Shown: piece after piece, positions 29,569-37,744 of the stretch | How positions within the stretch are numbered: the stretch's first letter is position 1 | How the letters are laid out: each line of letters opens with the position of its first letter | Notes under the pieces: generated by a model | The model's input: only the letters and a program-made list of their open reading frames with translations | What the model was told of the DNA's origin: nothing | Database searches by the model: none | Source of the DNA: SH-MAG3 sp036374995 | GTDB taxonomy: Bacteria; Gemmatimonadota; Gemmatimonadetes; Longimicrobiales; RSA9 | Direction of reading: 5' to 3' | Length of the DNA stretch: 64,000 nucleotides | NCBI GenBank assembly: GCA_036374995.1 | Contig: DASUSS010000085.1 | Location: forward strand, 1-64,000 | Made by a program: the position numbers and the translations under genes

Positions 29569-32500
29569 CAGGCCACCACCCTCCGCATGCGGCGGGCGAG
29601 GCCGCGGAGGAGTCCGATCGCGAGCTCGGAGTGATCGGCCAGCAGGTCGTGGAAATCCTCGCGCGTCACGCGCAGCAGGCGGCACGCCTCGAGGGTGCGT
29701 GCTTCCACGTGACTGGGCTGGTCATCGATCAGGGCCCACGTGCCGAACGCGTGCTCGGTACCCACGACGAGGTCGTGACCGACGCCGTGCAGCTCGACGG
29801 ACCCGCGCGTCACGACGTACATCGCGTCGGGGACGGCGCCCGCGGCGAGCACGACGCGCTGCGCCGGCATCTCGATCTCCTCGGCAATCGATGCGAGCAG
29901 GGCGACGTGCGCGGCACGCGCGCCCTGGAGCAGATCGACCTGCTGAAGGAGAAACACCTTCTCGATGAGCTCCATGTCAGCCTCCGCGGGATTCGTCAAC
30001 GCGCGCGCGAGCAGCGCGACGCACGGCTCCGTGTCAGTGGTCAGCGCGCCGGGTGTCGCGGGCTGGATCAGGGCGTCGTCCGGGTCCAGCACGGCCGACA
30101 GCCGGCGGAACGTCGCCGTGCCGAGCATCTGCTCGAGCCATTCGCGGGCGTTCGCGCGTTCCGTGGGGCCACCGCGCGCCAGTGCGTCGTGCGCGCGGTG
30201 CACTTCGGCGGGCGGGTAGATCATGCCGAGGCAACGGAACACGTCCTCCCGGCGCTCCTCCCACGCCTCAGCGAGCGCGTGGATCAGCAGTCCGGCGATA
30301 CGGTCATCCCGGGCGGCTGCGGCGACGGCACTCAGTGTCGGCTGCACGGACGCGTAGCGCGCTGCGGCATCGCATGCACTCTGCGCGACCTGCTGCACCT
30401 GCTCGCGGTCGAACACGAGCGCGGGATGGCGCACACGCATCTTGCTCAGGACACGAATGACGCGGTGATCGAGCAGCTGATCCGTCTCCGGCGCGATCAC
30501 GAGTTGCAGCATGGCATCGACGGCCTGCTGTGACGGCAGCCGTGCCAGCGTGGCGGGCACGGCCCGGCGCACGCGGGGGTCGGTGCGCACGTCGAGTAGC
30601 GCGTCGGCCAGAGGTTCGATCGCCGCAGCGCCGAGGTGAGCGAGGGCATCGTGCGCGGCGGCCCGGGTCCGGCGATCGCCGAGCGCCGCGACCATCCGGC
30701 CGCAGCACCTGGTGGCGCCCAGCAACGCCGCCGACCGCAAGGCCACGGTGCGGATGCGTGGATCCTCATCGTCGAGAAACCTCTCGATCTCCCCGGCGCC
30801 GTCGGCCAGGGCCGCAGCGGCGAGCGCCAGCTCCGCGCGCCGCTCCGCCGGCGAATCGCCGGCGGGGATCCGCTGCTCCTCCACATGGCGCCGGGCGGCC
30901 GCGTGCAGCTCGGGTGCGGCGCCATTGCCGAGCACGGCGGTGAGCGCCGCGGTGCGCACCTCGAACCGGTCGTGCCGCAGCAGCTCGCTCAGCAGCGCCG
31001 GCGCGGACGTGCCGGCCGCCGCGAGCAGCGCGTGCACGGCCGCGGTCCTGACCTCGGGCGACTCGTCGAGCAGCCGCACCCGCGCGCCCGCCGCATCGAG
31101 CACGGACGGCTCGCGTGCGAGCTGCGCGAGCGCGGCCGCCCGGATCTGCTCGTGCTCGTGGGCGGCCAGACGATTGAGGTCGGGGCCGAGTGCAGTCAGG
31201 TCCTGGCGCGGCAGCTGGGCAACGAGCTCGAGCCCGAACGCGGTGCGGAGTGCCGAGGGGTGCGAGAGTGCGGCGCGCAGGACCGGCAGCGTGCTCGCGT
31301 CCATGAGCGAGGCGTATACGCCGTTCAGGCTGGCGAACCTCCCCTCGATCGAGCGAGCGAGCGTGAGCACGTACTCACGCCGCACGGCGATCGCGAGCGC
31401 GAGCCAGAGCGCCGCGAGACCGAGAGCCACCCACGCCACCTCGCGGTAGCTCATGAAGGACAGCAGCACCATGATGAGGAGCGCCGAGCCGAGCTTGCCC
31501 AGCCCCTTCTCGACCGCCACATCGATGTACGCCTTCGCCTTCAGCTTGATCTCGTCCGGCACGGGCACGTAGAGGATCTCGCGCCCGGCCCGCTCCGCCG
31601 AATAGCGCAGGCTCGTTTCCGCACCCTTCGCCGCGGCCGCGGCAACGAGGCCGAACGTGAGCGCCAACAGCGCCGTGGTCGCGACCATGAACACCGGCAG
31701 CAGCAGCACCGCGACGCCAATGCCCCAGCGGCGCAGCGCCGGCCGCAGCGCTACCAGCACCACCACCGGTAGCCACTGCGTGGCCGCATTGAACGTCCCC
31801 TGGAACGCGCTGATCGCGTCGCGCGTCTGGAAGACATCCTTCGTGATGACGTTGAACTGATAGTCCACCAGCTGTTTCACCAGCACCGTCAGCAGCACCG
31901 CGGCCGCAATCAGACGCACGTGGCGGTGCGCGAAGATCTCCCGCGCACTGCCGACCGATACGGTCTTCGAGCGCCGCCGGGGCGGGGGCTGCACTGCGGG
32001 GTCCCGGAGCACCCACGGGATCGCCGCCGCGAACACGGCAATCAGTCCCGCCGCAACCAGCAACAGGTTCTCGGCGCCCACGATCGTCGCAAAGATGCCG
32101 GTGATTCCGCCGCCCACCGCGGCGCCGATCGAGCCGCCCGCAATGATGATCGGGTACGCACGCCGCGCGGAGCGCGCGTTGAAGTACAGATGCGTCGCCA
32201 TGAAGAACTGCGTGACGAGGGCAGCCGCGAAGAGGTCGTACCAGCCGTAGAACAGCAGGCCGAACGCCGCACTCCCCTCCACGTACCAGAGCCGGAAGAG
32301 CAGCAGGTTCGCCGCGAAGAAGAACGCGATCGCACTGAACAGCACGCGCCACTTCAGCCGGTCCGCCAGCCGGTTGAACGCCGGCACGAACAGCACGACC
32401 GCCGCACTGACGAGATAGACGCGGTAGAAATCCGTCGCGCCGAGGCCATCCAGCGCGAGCGCGTTCTTGATCGGACGCAGCACGCCGACCGCGCACACGA

Positions 32501-32609
32501 CGAGAAAGAACAGCCCCATGAGCGCGAGCAGGCCGGGCAGCTCATCGGGCTTCACTCCGAACGCGCGCGCCGGCCAGGACGCGCGGCGCGGGCGTTCCGC
32601 ATTGTGCAT
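29568..32609 (-). CDS. Nucleotide-transporter-like protein fused to HEAT repeats and a cNMP-binding domain
   Basis: About 1,013 residues in three parts. Residues 15-430 are a 12-helix Npt/ATP-ADP translocase-like membrane domain (FFLVVCAVGVLRPIKNALAL, LKWRVLFSAIAFFFAANLLL, TSLRYSAERAGREILYVPVP, LKAKAYIDVAVEKGLGK). Residues 440-800 are Ala/Leu-rich helical repeats of HEAT type. Residues 880-1005 are a cyclic-nucleotide-binding domain (MPAQRVVLAAGAVPDAMYVVTRGSVEL). Such fusions are known in free-living bacteria but their transport activity is unproven. Control by cAMP or cGMP is plausible. ATG 32609 is chosen; a GTG at 32621 is possible, and neither has a clear Shine-Dalgarno. It is first in a five-gene operon with response regulator, histidine kinase, exported kinase-like protein and phosphatase. 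Confidence 0.85.
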   Translation of the reverse strand: MHNAERPRRASWPARAFGVKPDELPGLLALMGLFFLVVCAVGVLRPIKNALALDGLGATDFYRVYLVSAAVVLFVPAFNRLADRLKWRVLFSAIAFFFAANLLLFRLWYVEGSAAFGLLFYGWYDLFAAALVTQFFMATHLYFNARSARRAYPIIIAGGSIGAAVGGGITGIFATIVGAENLLLVAAGLIAVFAAAIPWVLRDPAVQPPPRRRSKTVSVGSAREIFAHRHVRLIAAAVLLTVLVKQLVDYQFNVITKDVFQTRDAISAFQGTFNAATQWLPVVVLVALRPALRRWGIGVAVLLLPVFMVATTALLALTFGLVAAAAAKGAETSLRYSAERAGREILYVPVPDEIKLKAKAYIDVAVEKGLGKLGSALLIMVLLSFMSYREVAWVALGLAALWLALAIAVRREYVLTLARSIEGRFASLNGVYASLMDASTLPVLRAALSHPSALRTAFGLELVAQLPRQDLTALGPDLNRLAAHEHEQIRAAALAQLAREPSVLDAAGARVRLLDESPEVRTAAVHALLAAAGTSAPALLSELLRHDRFEVRTAALTAVLGNGAAPELHAAARRHVEEQRIPAGDSPAERRAELALAAAALADGAGEIERFLDDEDPRIRTVALRSAALLGATRCCGRMVAALGDRRTRAAAHDALAHLGAAAIEPLADALLDVRTDPRVRRAVPATLARLPSQQAVDAMLQLVIAPETDQLLDHRVIRVLSKMRVRHPALVFDREQVQQVAQSACDAAARYASVQPTLSAVAAAARDDRIAGLLIHALAEAWEERREDVFRCLGMIYPPAEVHRAHDALARGGPTERANAREWLEQMLGTATFRRLSAVLDPDDALIQPATPGALTTDTEPCVALLARALTNPAEADMELIEKVFLLQQVDLLQGARAAHVALLASIAEEIEMPAQRVVLAAGAVPDAMYVVTRGSVELHGVGHDLVVGTEHAFGTWALIDDQPSHVEARTLEACRLLRVTREDFHDLLADHSELAIGLLRGLARRMRRVVA

Positions 32610-32718
32610 GGGGTTCGACACGAACCGGGCGGAGGTGAAAGGAGTGAGGCAGCCCCAATGTGCGGCTCGGCGACGGTGGGGGTCAAGAACTTGTGTTTTC
32701 GGCGAACGCCGTTCCCGC

Positions 32719-34806
32719 TCAGCTCACGTCGGCGAGCTCGGGGTGGAACGAGATGATGAAGCGCCAGTGGCCGCCGTCGAGGCCGCGCACGGCATCGAGG
32801 CGGAGCAGGTCCCAGAACAGGGAGACGCCGGCACCGGCGCTGGAGCGGAGGCCGGCGGAACCGGTTGCGGGCCACGACTGCCAGGCCGGCGGGTCGGTAT
32901 CGGAGGGCGTGGTGAGGTTCGGCAGGCCGCCGGTCGCGCCGGAGGCTCCCACGATCCTGAGCCGCAGCCAGGGATCGATGAGCGCGGCGCTCGCCTCCAG
33001 CCGGAGCAGCACGAAGCGGCGGCCGGCGAAGGAGCGGAAGGGATAGCCGGGCAGCGTGCCCAGTCCGCCGAGCACGAAGAGGCGCTGTGACGGTGCGTCG
33101 CTCGTGACGAGACCGGCGTCGGCGCGGACTGCGAGCGCGCGCGAGTGGTCGGTGGTGGCGCGGTGCAGCGACGCGCGAGCGGTCGGGCGGAGGTAGTAGC
33201 CACGCGCCGTCGTGCCGATCTCGACATCGACGGCCGCGCTCCAGTCGTCCGCGCGCGGGTCCGGCATGGGACGGTGCAGGCTCAGCACGGCCGCGCTCAG
33301 GTCGCCCTCGTCGATGGGCCGCACACTGCGAAATGCGCCGGATTCGTCGAGCGGCGGCGTGCTCTGCGTGAGAGTGGCGCTCGTGTGTCGCTCGCCGATG
33401 AGCTCGAGCCCGACGCTGGCGCGCTCGCCCACGCGACGGGTCAGCAGCAGTCGAGCGCCGGTGGCGAAAAATGGATCCGTGTAGTCGCGACCGAGCAGCA
33501 GCGCCGAGAGGGTGTTCACGGCACCGGGCAGACCCGGCGCGACACCGACATCACGCACATCGCGGAACGCGACGCGGAGCGACGCGTTCGTCGACCGCGC
33601 GACCGTGCCGCCGAGCTCGACCGACGCCCACGGCCGCTCCGGGCCGAACGCGAAGCCGCCCTCGACATCCAGACGCCACACCGGGTCCGGCGCGTACGAC
33701 AGCCCTGCGCCCAGCGCCACGCCCTCCGCCCGATTGTAGCGCAGCGCGGAGGAGGCTGCGCCGATGCCCAGGCGCAGTCGCGGCAGCCCGCTGAGCCGCC
33801 GCGTTCCCAGCAGCTCGGCCGCCTGCCGCCGGATCTCCGACAGGTCCGGCGGCGGAGCGAGCCCGGCATCGTTCAGATCGTCGTAGATGCCGCGCTCGAA
33901 CTCGTACGCCTCGCGCTCGGACTCCGGCACCGCCGTCACGACGTTGCCGGGAACGAAGGCGGGTGCGAGCGAGTCGTTGAACGTGTAGTCCGCAATCCGC
34001 ATCCGGCCCTGGATCACGGCCCCGGCCGCGAAGTCCAGCTCGGGAATCTGGCGCCGGATCTGGAGCGTCTGCTCGTTCGGAAGCCAGTAGCGACCTTCCC
34101 ACAGACCGTTGTCCAGCGCCACGCTGATATAGTCGAGGCGCCTGTCCACGTAGGACGCAGGCGTGAACGTGAACGTCATCCGCACGATGTCCGCGCTCCC
34201 GCGGTCGACGAACACCGAGCCCACGAGCGCCGGCCGATCCGGATCGAGTGGCCGGACCTCCAGCTCGTAGACGCGGATCGAGCTCGCCATGCTCGGCAGA
34301 CGCAGTGTGAGCGAATCCGCGAGACGAAACTCGTACACCGACTCCGAGCCGGGTGCCGCCGGATGCGGTACATCCCGCACCTCGTCACCATCACCCATCC
34401 GGATGACATCGCCGAACCCGTTCTGAACGACCGTGAGATGATCCAGATGGTAATGCATCCGGTTCGGCAGCCGGCTCACGTCCCGCAGACCGACGATCCG
34501 CTGCTGCGTCCGGTTCGGCGGCGCCCAGGACAGCTCCAGTGCGACCTGGTCCACCTTCACGAGCGTACGCTCGCTCCCGTCGCGACGATCCAGGTAGAAG
34601 TACACGAAGCCCTCGGCGCGCGCCGTATAGTTCCTTAGCGTCGTGTCCTGCCGGGGCAGCAGACGCCGGGCTCGCGCTCGCTCGATCAGCGCCAGCGCGC
34701 GCTCGGAGTTCCAGCCGGCATCGTCCGCCGCATTCTGCGCCTCGACCGCGCCGGCGCCGAGCAGCAGCAGCAGCACACCGAGAGTCCGCCCGAGCACCGC
34801 GCGCAT
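32719..34806 (-). CDS. Outer-membrane beta-barrel protein with large periplasmic domain
   Basis: A 695-residue exported protein. The signal peptide ends at about residue 24 (GAVEAQ). Residues 30-330 form a periplasmic beta-rich domain with DRGSADIVRMTFTFTPASYVDRRLDYISVALDNGLW and PELDFAAGAVIQGRMRIADYTFND, resembling regions of DUF5686-type barrel proteins. The C-terminal 350 residues alternate polar and hydrophobic strands and end RFIISFHPELADVS, typical of a 16-strand or similar barrel. The role could be surface assembly or transport. The family call is tentative. It is encoded alone between the transporter gene and the sigma factor gene on the same strand. Confidence 0.75.
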   Translation of the reverse strand: MRAVLGRTLGVLLLLLGAGAVEAQNAADDAGWNSERALALIERARARRLLPRQDTTLRNYTARAEGFVYFYLDRRDGSERTLVKVDQVALELSWAPPNRTQQRIVGLRDVSRLPNRMHYHLDHLTVVQNGFGDVIRMGDGDEVRDVPHPAAPGSESVYEFRLADSLTLRLPSMASSIRVYELEVRPLDPDRPALVGSVFVDRGSADIVRMTFTFTPASYVDRRLDYISVALDNGLWEGRYWLPNEQTLQIRRQIPELDFAAGAVIQGRMRIADYTFNDSLAPAFVPGNVVTAVPESEREAYEFERGIYDDLNDAGLAPPPDLSEIRRQAAELLGTRRLSGLPRLRLGIGAASSALRYNRAEGVALGAGLSYAPDPVWRLDVEGGFAFGPERPWASVELGGTVARSTNASLRVAFRDVRDVGVAPGLPGAVNTLSALLLGRDYTDPFFATGARLLLTRRVGERASVGLELIGERHTSATLTQSTPPLDESGAFRSVRPIDEGDLSAAVLSLHRPMPDPRADDWSAAVDVEIGTTARGYYLRPTARASLHRATTDHSRALAVRADAGLVTSDAPSQRLFVLGGLGTLPGYPFRSFAGRRFVLLRLEASAALIDPWLRLRIVGASGATGGLPNLTTPSDTDPPAWQSWPATGSAGLRSSAGAGVSLFWDLLRLDAVRGLDGGHWRFIISFHPELADVS

Positions 34807-34923
34807 CGTCAACCGGTCAGCCAATGGGGGAGACCACAATGTACAGGCATGCTGGTGGTACAGGGTGGGACGACCCCGGTTCCTGAGAGCTCACCGGGAT
34901 CGGTCGTCGACGCGCCAACGAGA

Positions 34924-34954
34924 AGGGGAGCCGGTGCAGCGCACCCGCTCCCCT
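34924..34954 (-). terminator. Probable terminator after the sigma factor gene
   Basis: A 14-base stem with one mismatch (34924-34937 with 34941-34954, AGC loop) lies 33 bases past the sigma factor stop. The minus-strand tail is only TTCTCGTT, so termination efficiency is uncertain. Confidence 0.6.
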
Positions 34955-34986
34955 CGACTATCCCGCGGCAGTGTATCGGCAGCGCG

Positions 34987-35847
34987 TCAGTTCGCACTCC
35001 AGAACGTCGCCAGCGCTTCGCCGTCCGGACTCTCGCGCAGCTTCTCGAACGCACGGTTCCGGATCTGCCGGATGCGCTCGCGCGTAACACCGAGCAGCGA
35101 GCCGATCTCCTCCAGCGTACGCTCCTCGCCGTCATCCAGACCGTAATAGAGGTACAGGATCTTGCGCTCCCGCTCCGTGAGATACTTCTCGAACATCCGG
35201 TCGAGAAACTCGCGTTGCGCCTGCGACTCCACCGTCTCTTCGATGTCCTCCGCTTCGGCGCCGGCAAACCGCTCACCGAACGAAGCGCTGTCGCGGTCAC
35301 CCCGATCGATCGGCGCGTCCAGCGACAGCTCCGATGCGGCGACCCGACGGAGCGCACGAACCGTCTCCACCGGCTCGCCCATCTCGTCCGCGATTTCCTG
35401 ATCCGTCGGCGAGCGCCCGAACAGCTGCGTCAGCGCCGTCTCGGTCCGCGACAGCTTCACCAGATTCGAGTTCTGGTTCAGCGGAATCCGCACCGAGCGC
35501 GTCTGCTCCGCCAGCGCCTGCAGCACCGTCTGACGGATCCACCATACGGCGTACGAGATGAACTTCACGCCCTTGTCGGGGTCGAACTTCTTCACCGCCT
35601 TCAGCAGACCCTCGTTGCCGATGCACACCAGCTCCGCGAGTCCGAGGCCGCGGCCCTGATACTTCTTCACGTACGATATCACGAACCGCAGATTCGCCGT
35701 CACCAGCCGCTCTGCGGCTTCCTTGTCCCCTACCCGGGCGCGCCGGGCCAGCTCTCTCTCTTCCTGCGGATCCTCGATGAGCGGGTACTTCTCCACGTCG
35801 AACAGGTACTGGTCAAAAGAGTCCAAGGCGCGGGAGTTCGCGAACAT
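34987..35847 (-). CDS. Sigma-70 family RNA polymerase sigma factor (RpoD/group 2 type)
   Basis: A 286-residue sigma factor. Region 1.2/2.1 is SFDQYLFDVEKYPLIEDPQEE and EAAERLVTANLRFV. Region 2.3-2.4 is FISYAVWWIRQTVLQALAEQ, the DNA-melting and -10-reading helix. Region 3 is PTDQEIADEMG. Region 4.2 is TLEEIGSLLGVTRERIRQIRNRAFEKLR, the -35-reading helix-turn-helix. Region 1.1 is absent and the protein is much shorter than a typical housekeeping RpoD, so it may be a compact primary sigma or a group 2 (RpoS-like) factor. A terminator lies about 25 bases upstream of the start, so expression may be attenuated or the upstream RNA independent. Confidence 0.93.
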   Translation of the reverse strand: MFANSRALDSFDQYLFDVEKYPLIEDPQEERELARRARVGDKEAAERLVTANLRFVISYVKKYQGRGLGLAELVCIGNEGLLKAVKKFDPDKGVKFISYAVWWIRQTVLQALAEQTRSVRIPLNQNSNLVKLSRTETALTQLFGRSPTDQEIADEMGEPVETVRALRRVAASELSLDAPIDRGDRDSASFGERFAGAEAEDIEETVESQAQREFLDRMFEKYLTERERKILYLYYGLDDGEERTLEEIGSLLGVTRERIRQIRNRAFEKLRESPDGEALATFWSAN

Positions 35848-35872
35848 TGATCGGGGCTTCCTGGGACCAGGT

Positions 35873-35919
35873 GAAAAATCAAAAAGCAGCCGGCCGACGC
35901 TCGGTCAGGCCCGCTGCTT
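35873..35919 (-). terminator. Intrinsic terminator just upstream of the sigma factor gene
   Basis: Read on the minus strand: an 11-bp stem with one central mismatch (35919-35908 with 35895-35884, 12-base loop), then TTTGATTTTT. It ends about 26 bases before the sigma factor ATG and overlaps no gene. It could end a short upstream RNA or be an attenuator for the sigma factor gene. Confidence 0.75.
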
Positions 35920-36208
35920 CAACGGAGGAACATTTTCGGCTACGAACTCAAAAGGCACGAAATGCGTTCCTCATCAAGGGTCGAAATCGCAACTCGCCCA
36001 ATATAAAAGGAAGCCGGAAACTGCGGAACCCCCTCGTCGTTCCGGCCCCGGGCCGCGCCGTTCAAAGGATTACACCACAACGACATGGCCTGCGTCTCGG
36101 GGTCCGGCGCGAGCGGTAAAAACGGCATTTTAATCCGCATTGGATCAGGGACGGGCGCAGGACCGCCGACTGGACCGGGCTGCCACCGGACGGGATAACC
36201 TCATGGGA
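35920..36208. other. AT-richer leader region upstream of the sigma factor gene
   Basis: Part of a 361-base gap between the AhpD-like gene and the sigma factor gene, both on the minus strand. It is clearly lower in GC than its surroundings. It holds a TATATT-like -10 on the minus strand near 36000 and a 66-codon minus-strand frame (35940-36140) without ribosome-binding site. I recognise no RNA family. It most likely contains the sigma factor promoter and a regulatory leader. Confidence 0.5.
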
Positions 36209-36556
36209 TCATGAGGATTGCGCGGCTCGGATCTCGTCGAGCGTGGCGACGGCGCGGCGCAGGTGAGGGATCGTGATGGAGCCGCCGACGACGAGGCCGA
36301 TGCCGAGTGCCTCGAGGATCTGCTGATCGTCGAGCTCCTCCTCGGCGCAGCGGACGAGGTGATAGGCGATGCAGTCATCGCAGCGGAGCACGAGGGAGGC
36401 GACGAGTCCGAGGAGCTCCTTGGTGTCGGCGGGGAGCGAGCCGGACTCGTAGACGCGGGAATCGAGCGCGAAGAAGCGCTTGATGTCGAGGTTGCCGGTC
36501 TCGAGGATGCGCCGGTTCATGCGCTCGCGGAACTCGCGGAAATCCTGAAGGCTCAT
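36209..36556 (-). CDS. Carboxymuconolactone decarboxylase / AhpD-like protein
   Basis: A 115-residue helical protein of the CMD superfamily. The active-site motif is RCDDCIAYHLVRC (CxxC plus His), as in AhpD-type peroxidase/reductase relatives; the rest is the usual alpha-helical packing (ILEALGIGLVVGGSITIPHLRRA). It probably has a thiol-based antioxidant role in the cytoplasm. Its ATG overlaps the stop of the DUF4126 gene (4 bases), so the two are coupled. The true substrate is unknown. Confidence 0.9.
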   Translation of the reverse strand: MSLQDFREFRERMNRRILETGNLDIKRFFALDSRVYESGSLPADTKELLGLVASLVLRCDDCIAYHLVRCAEEELDDQQILEALGIGLVVGGSITIPHLRRAVATLDEIRAAQSS

Positions 36557-37554
36557 TTTGGTTCGGCTTTCAGCTCGGCGGCGGTGACCTGGGGCTGAGG
36601 TCCGTCCTTGAGCAGGAAGATCGTGAATGAACGGGGCTTCCTTCTGCCGTTGCCGTTGGTGTGGGCGCGGAGGTCGAGGACGTCGGTGACGAGACCGCGA
36701 CGCAGCGACAGCTCGGAGAAGGCGGGGAGCGGGGCGACGCGCGTGCGGAAGAAGGAGCGATAGAGGAAGCGCGGTCCGTCGTGTGTCACGACGAGCCAGC
36801 CGTTGCGGTAGGCGCCGACGCCGGGGAATCCACTGACGGCAGCGGACGCGGCGCGCGCGGGCGCGGCGCCGAGCGGCTCGCCGGGGACGGCGCTGCGGAG
36901 CGCGCGAGGCAGCTGGTGACGGTAGCGCCAACCGCGGCCGCGGAAGAAGCCGCGGGTGCGGGCGATCACGGCACGGAACCCGAGGATCGAAGCGCGCCAG
37001 AGACGGGGGCCGGCGAGGAGGAGCAGTGCGCCGGAGGCGGCCATGACACCGATGGCGACATGCGTGTAGCGAAGCGCGGCGATGGCGATTGCGACGGCGG
37101 CGAAGTCCTCGAGCAGGCTGAGTGCGGTGCGAGCGAAGGCCTGCCTGCGTGCCTCGCTCGCGCGCGTGCTGAGGATGAGGCGGAGACCGGCCTTGCTGCC
37201 GTGGGCGGCGAGAGCGACGGCGGCTGCGGCGACCGCGCCGCTCAGCTGGACGTAGAGCGGTGTGCCGTTGAGCGCGAGCAGCGTGAGCAGGCCTGCGGCA
37301 GCGGGCCGGATGAGCGTGTGCACGGCCTCCCAGGCATGATCGATCACGGGCACGCGATCGAGGACGAACTCGACGACGTACAGGACGGCCGCACTGCCGA
37401 TGACGAGGCCGTGCTCGAGTCCGATCATGCCGGGCGGCAGGACGGACACCTGGTCGAGCCGCGAGACGATGCCGAGCAGCGCGATCGTCGCGTACAGATT
37501 GAGCCCGCAGGCGAACGCGGTGCCGAGCAGCTGGCCGGCGAGGATGATGGTCAT
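36553..37554 (-). CDS. DUF4126 family membrane protein
   Basis: A 333-residue protein. The N-terminal 190 residues form a multi-helix membrane domain typical of DUF4126 (LLGTAFACGLNLYATIALLGI, PVIDHAWEAVHTLIRPAAAGLLTLLAL, AVAAAAVALAAHGSKAGLRLILS). The C-terminal 120 residues are soluble (YRNGWLVVTHDGPRFLYRSFFRTRVAPLP), forming a beta-like cytoplasmic or periplasmic domain not common in the family. Function unknown. It is cotranscribed with the AhpD-like gene downstream. Confidence 0.8.
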   Translation of the reverse strand: MTIILAGQLLGTAFACGLNLYATIALLGIVSRLDQVSVLPPGMIGLEHGLVIGSAAVLYVVEFVLDRVPVIDHAWEAVHTLIRPAAAGLLTLLALNGTPLYVQLSGAVAAAAVALAAHGSKAGLRLILSTRASEARRQAFARTALSLLEDFAAVAIAIAALRYTHVAIGVMAASGALLLLAGPRLWRASILGFRAVIARTRGFFRGRGWRYRHQLPRALRSAVPGEPLGAAPARAASAAVSGFPGVGAYRNGWLVVTHDGPRFLYRSFFRTRVAPLPAFSELSLRRGLVTDVLDLRAHTNGNGRRKPRSFTIFLLKDGPQPQVTAAELKAEPK

Positions 37555-37649
37555 CCTTCACGGAGTGTGAGGAAATGCGACAGGAGAAAGTAACGAGGCC
37601 GCCCGGGACTTTCTACGTTCCGCTTCGACATGCGCGGCCGTGAAACAGA

Positions 37650-37675
37650 AGAGCCCGGGCACTGGCCCGGGCTCT
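37650..37675 (-). terminator. Hairpin terminator of the first barrel-protein gene
   Basis: A perfect 11-bp GC stem (37650-37660 with 37665-37675, loop ACTG) about 70 bases past the stop at 37745. The minus-strand tail is CTGTTTC, short but acceptable. Confidence 0.65.
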
Positions 37676-37744
37676 CTGTCCGCCGTCGCGAGGGTACGGC
37701 GGTCCGTCGGTGTCACGTGCGAGCGCCGACACCGGGACGGAGGA

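Noticed and set aside
35940..36140. 66-codon minus-strand ORF upstream of the sigma factor
   Set aside because: No ribosome-binding site and no recognisable features. It may be a leader ORF but cannot be supported as a gene.
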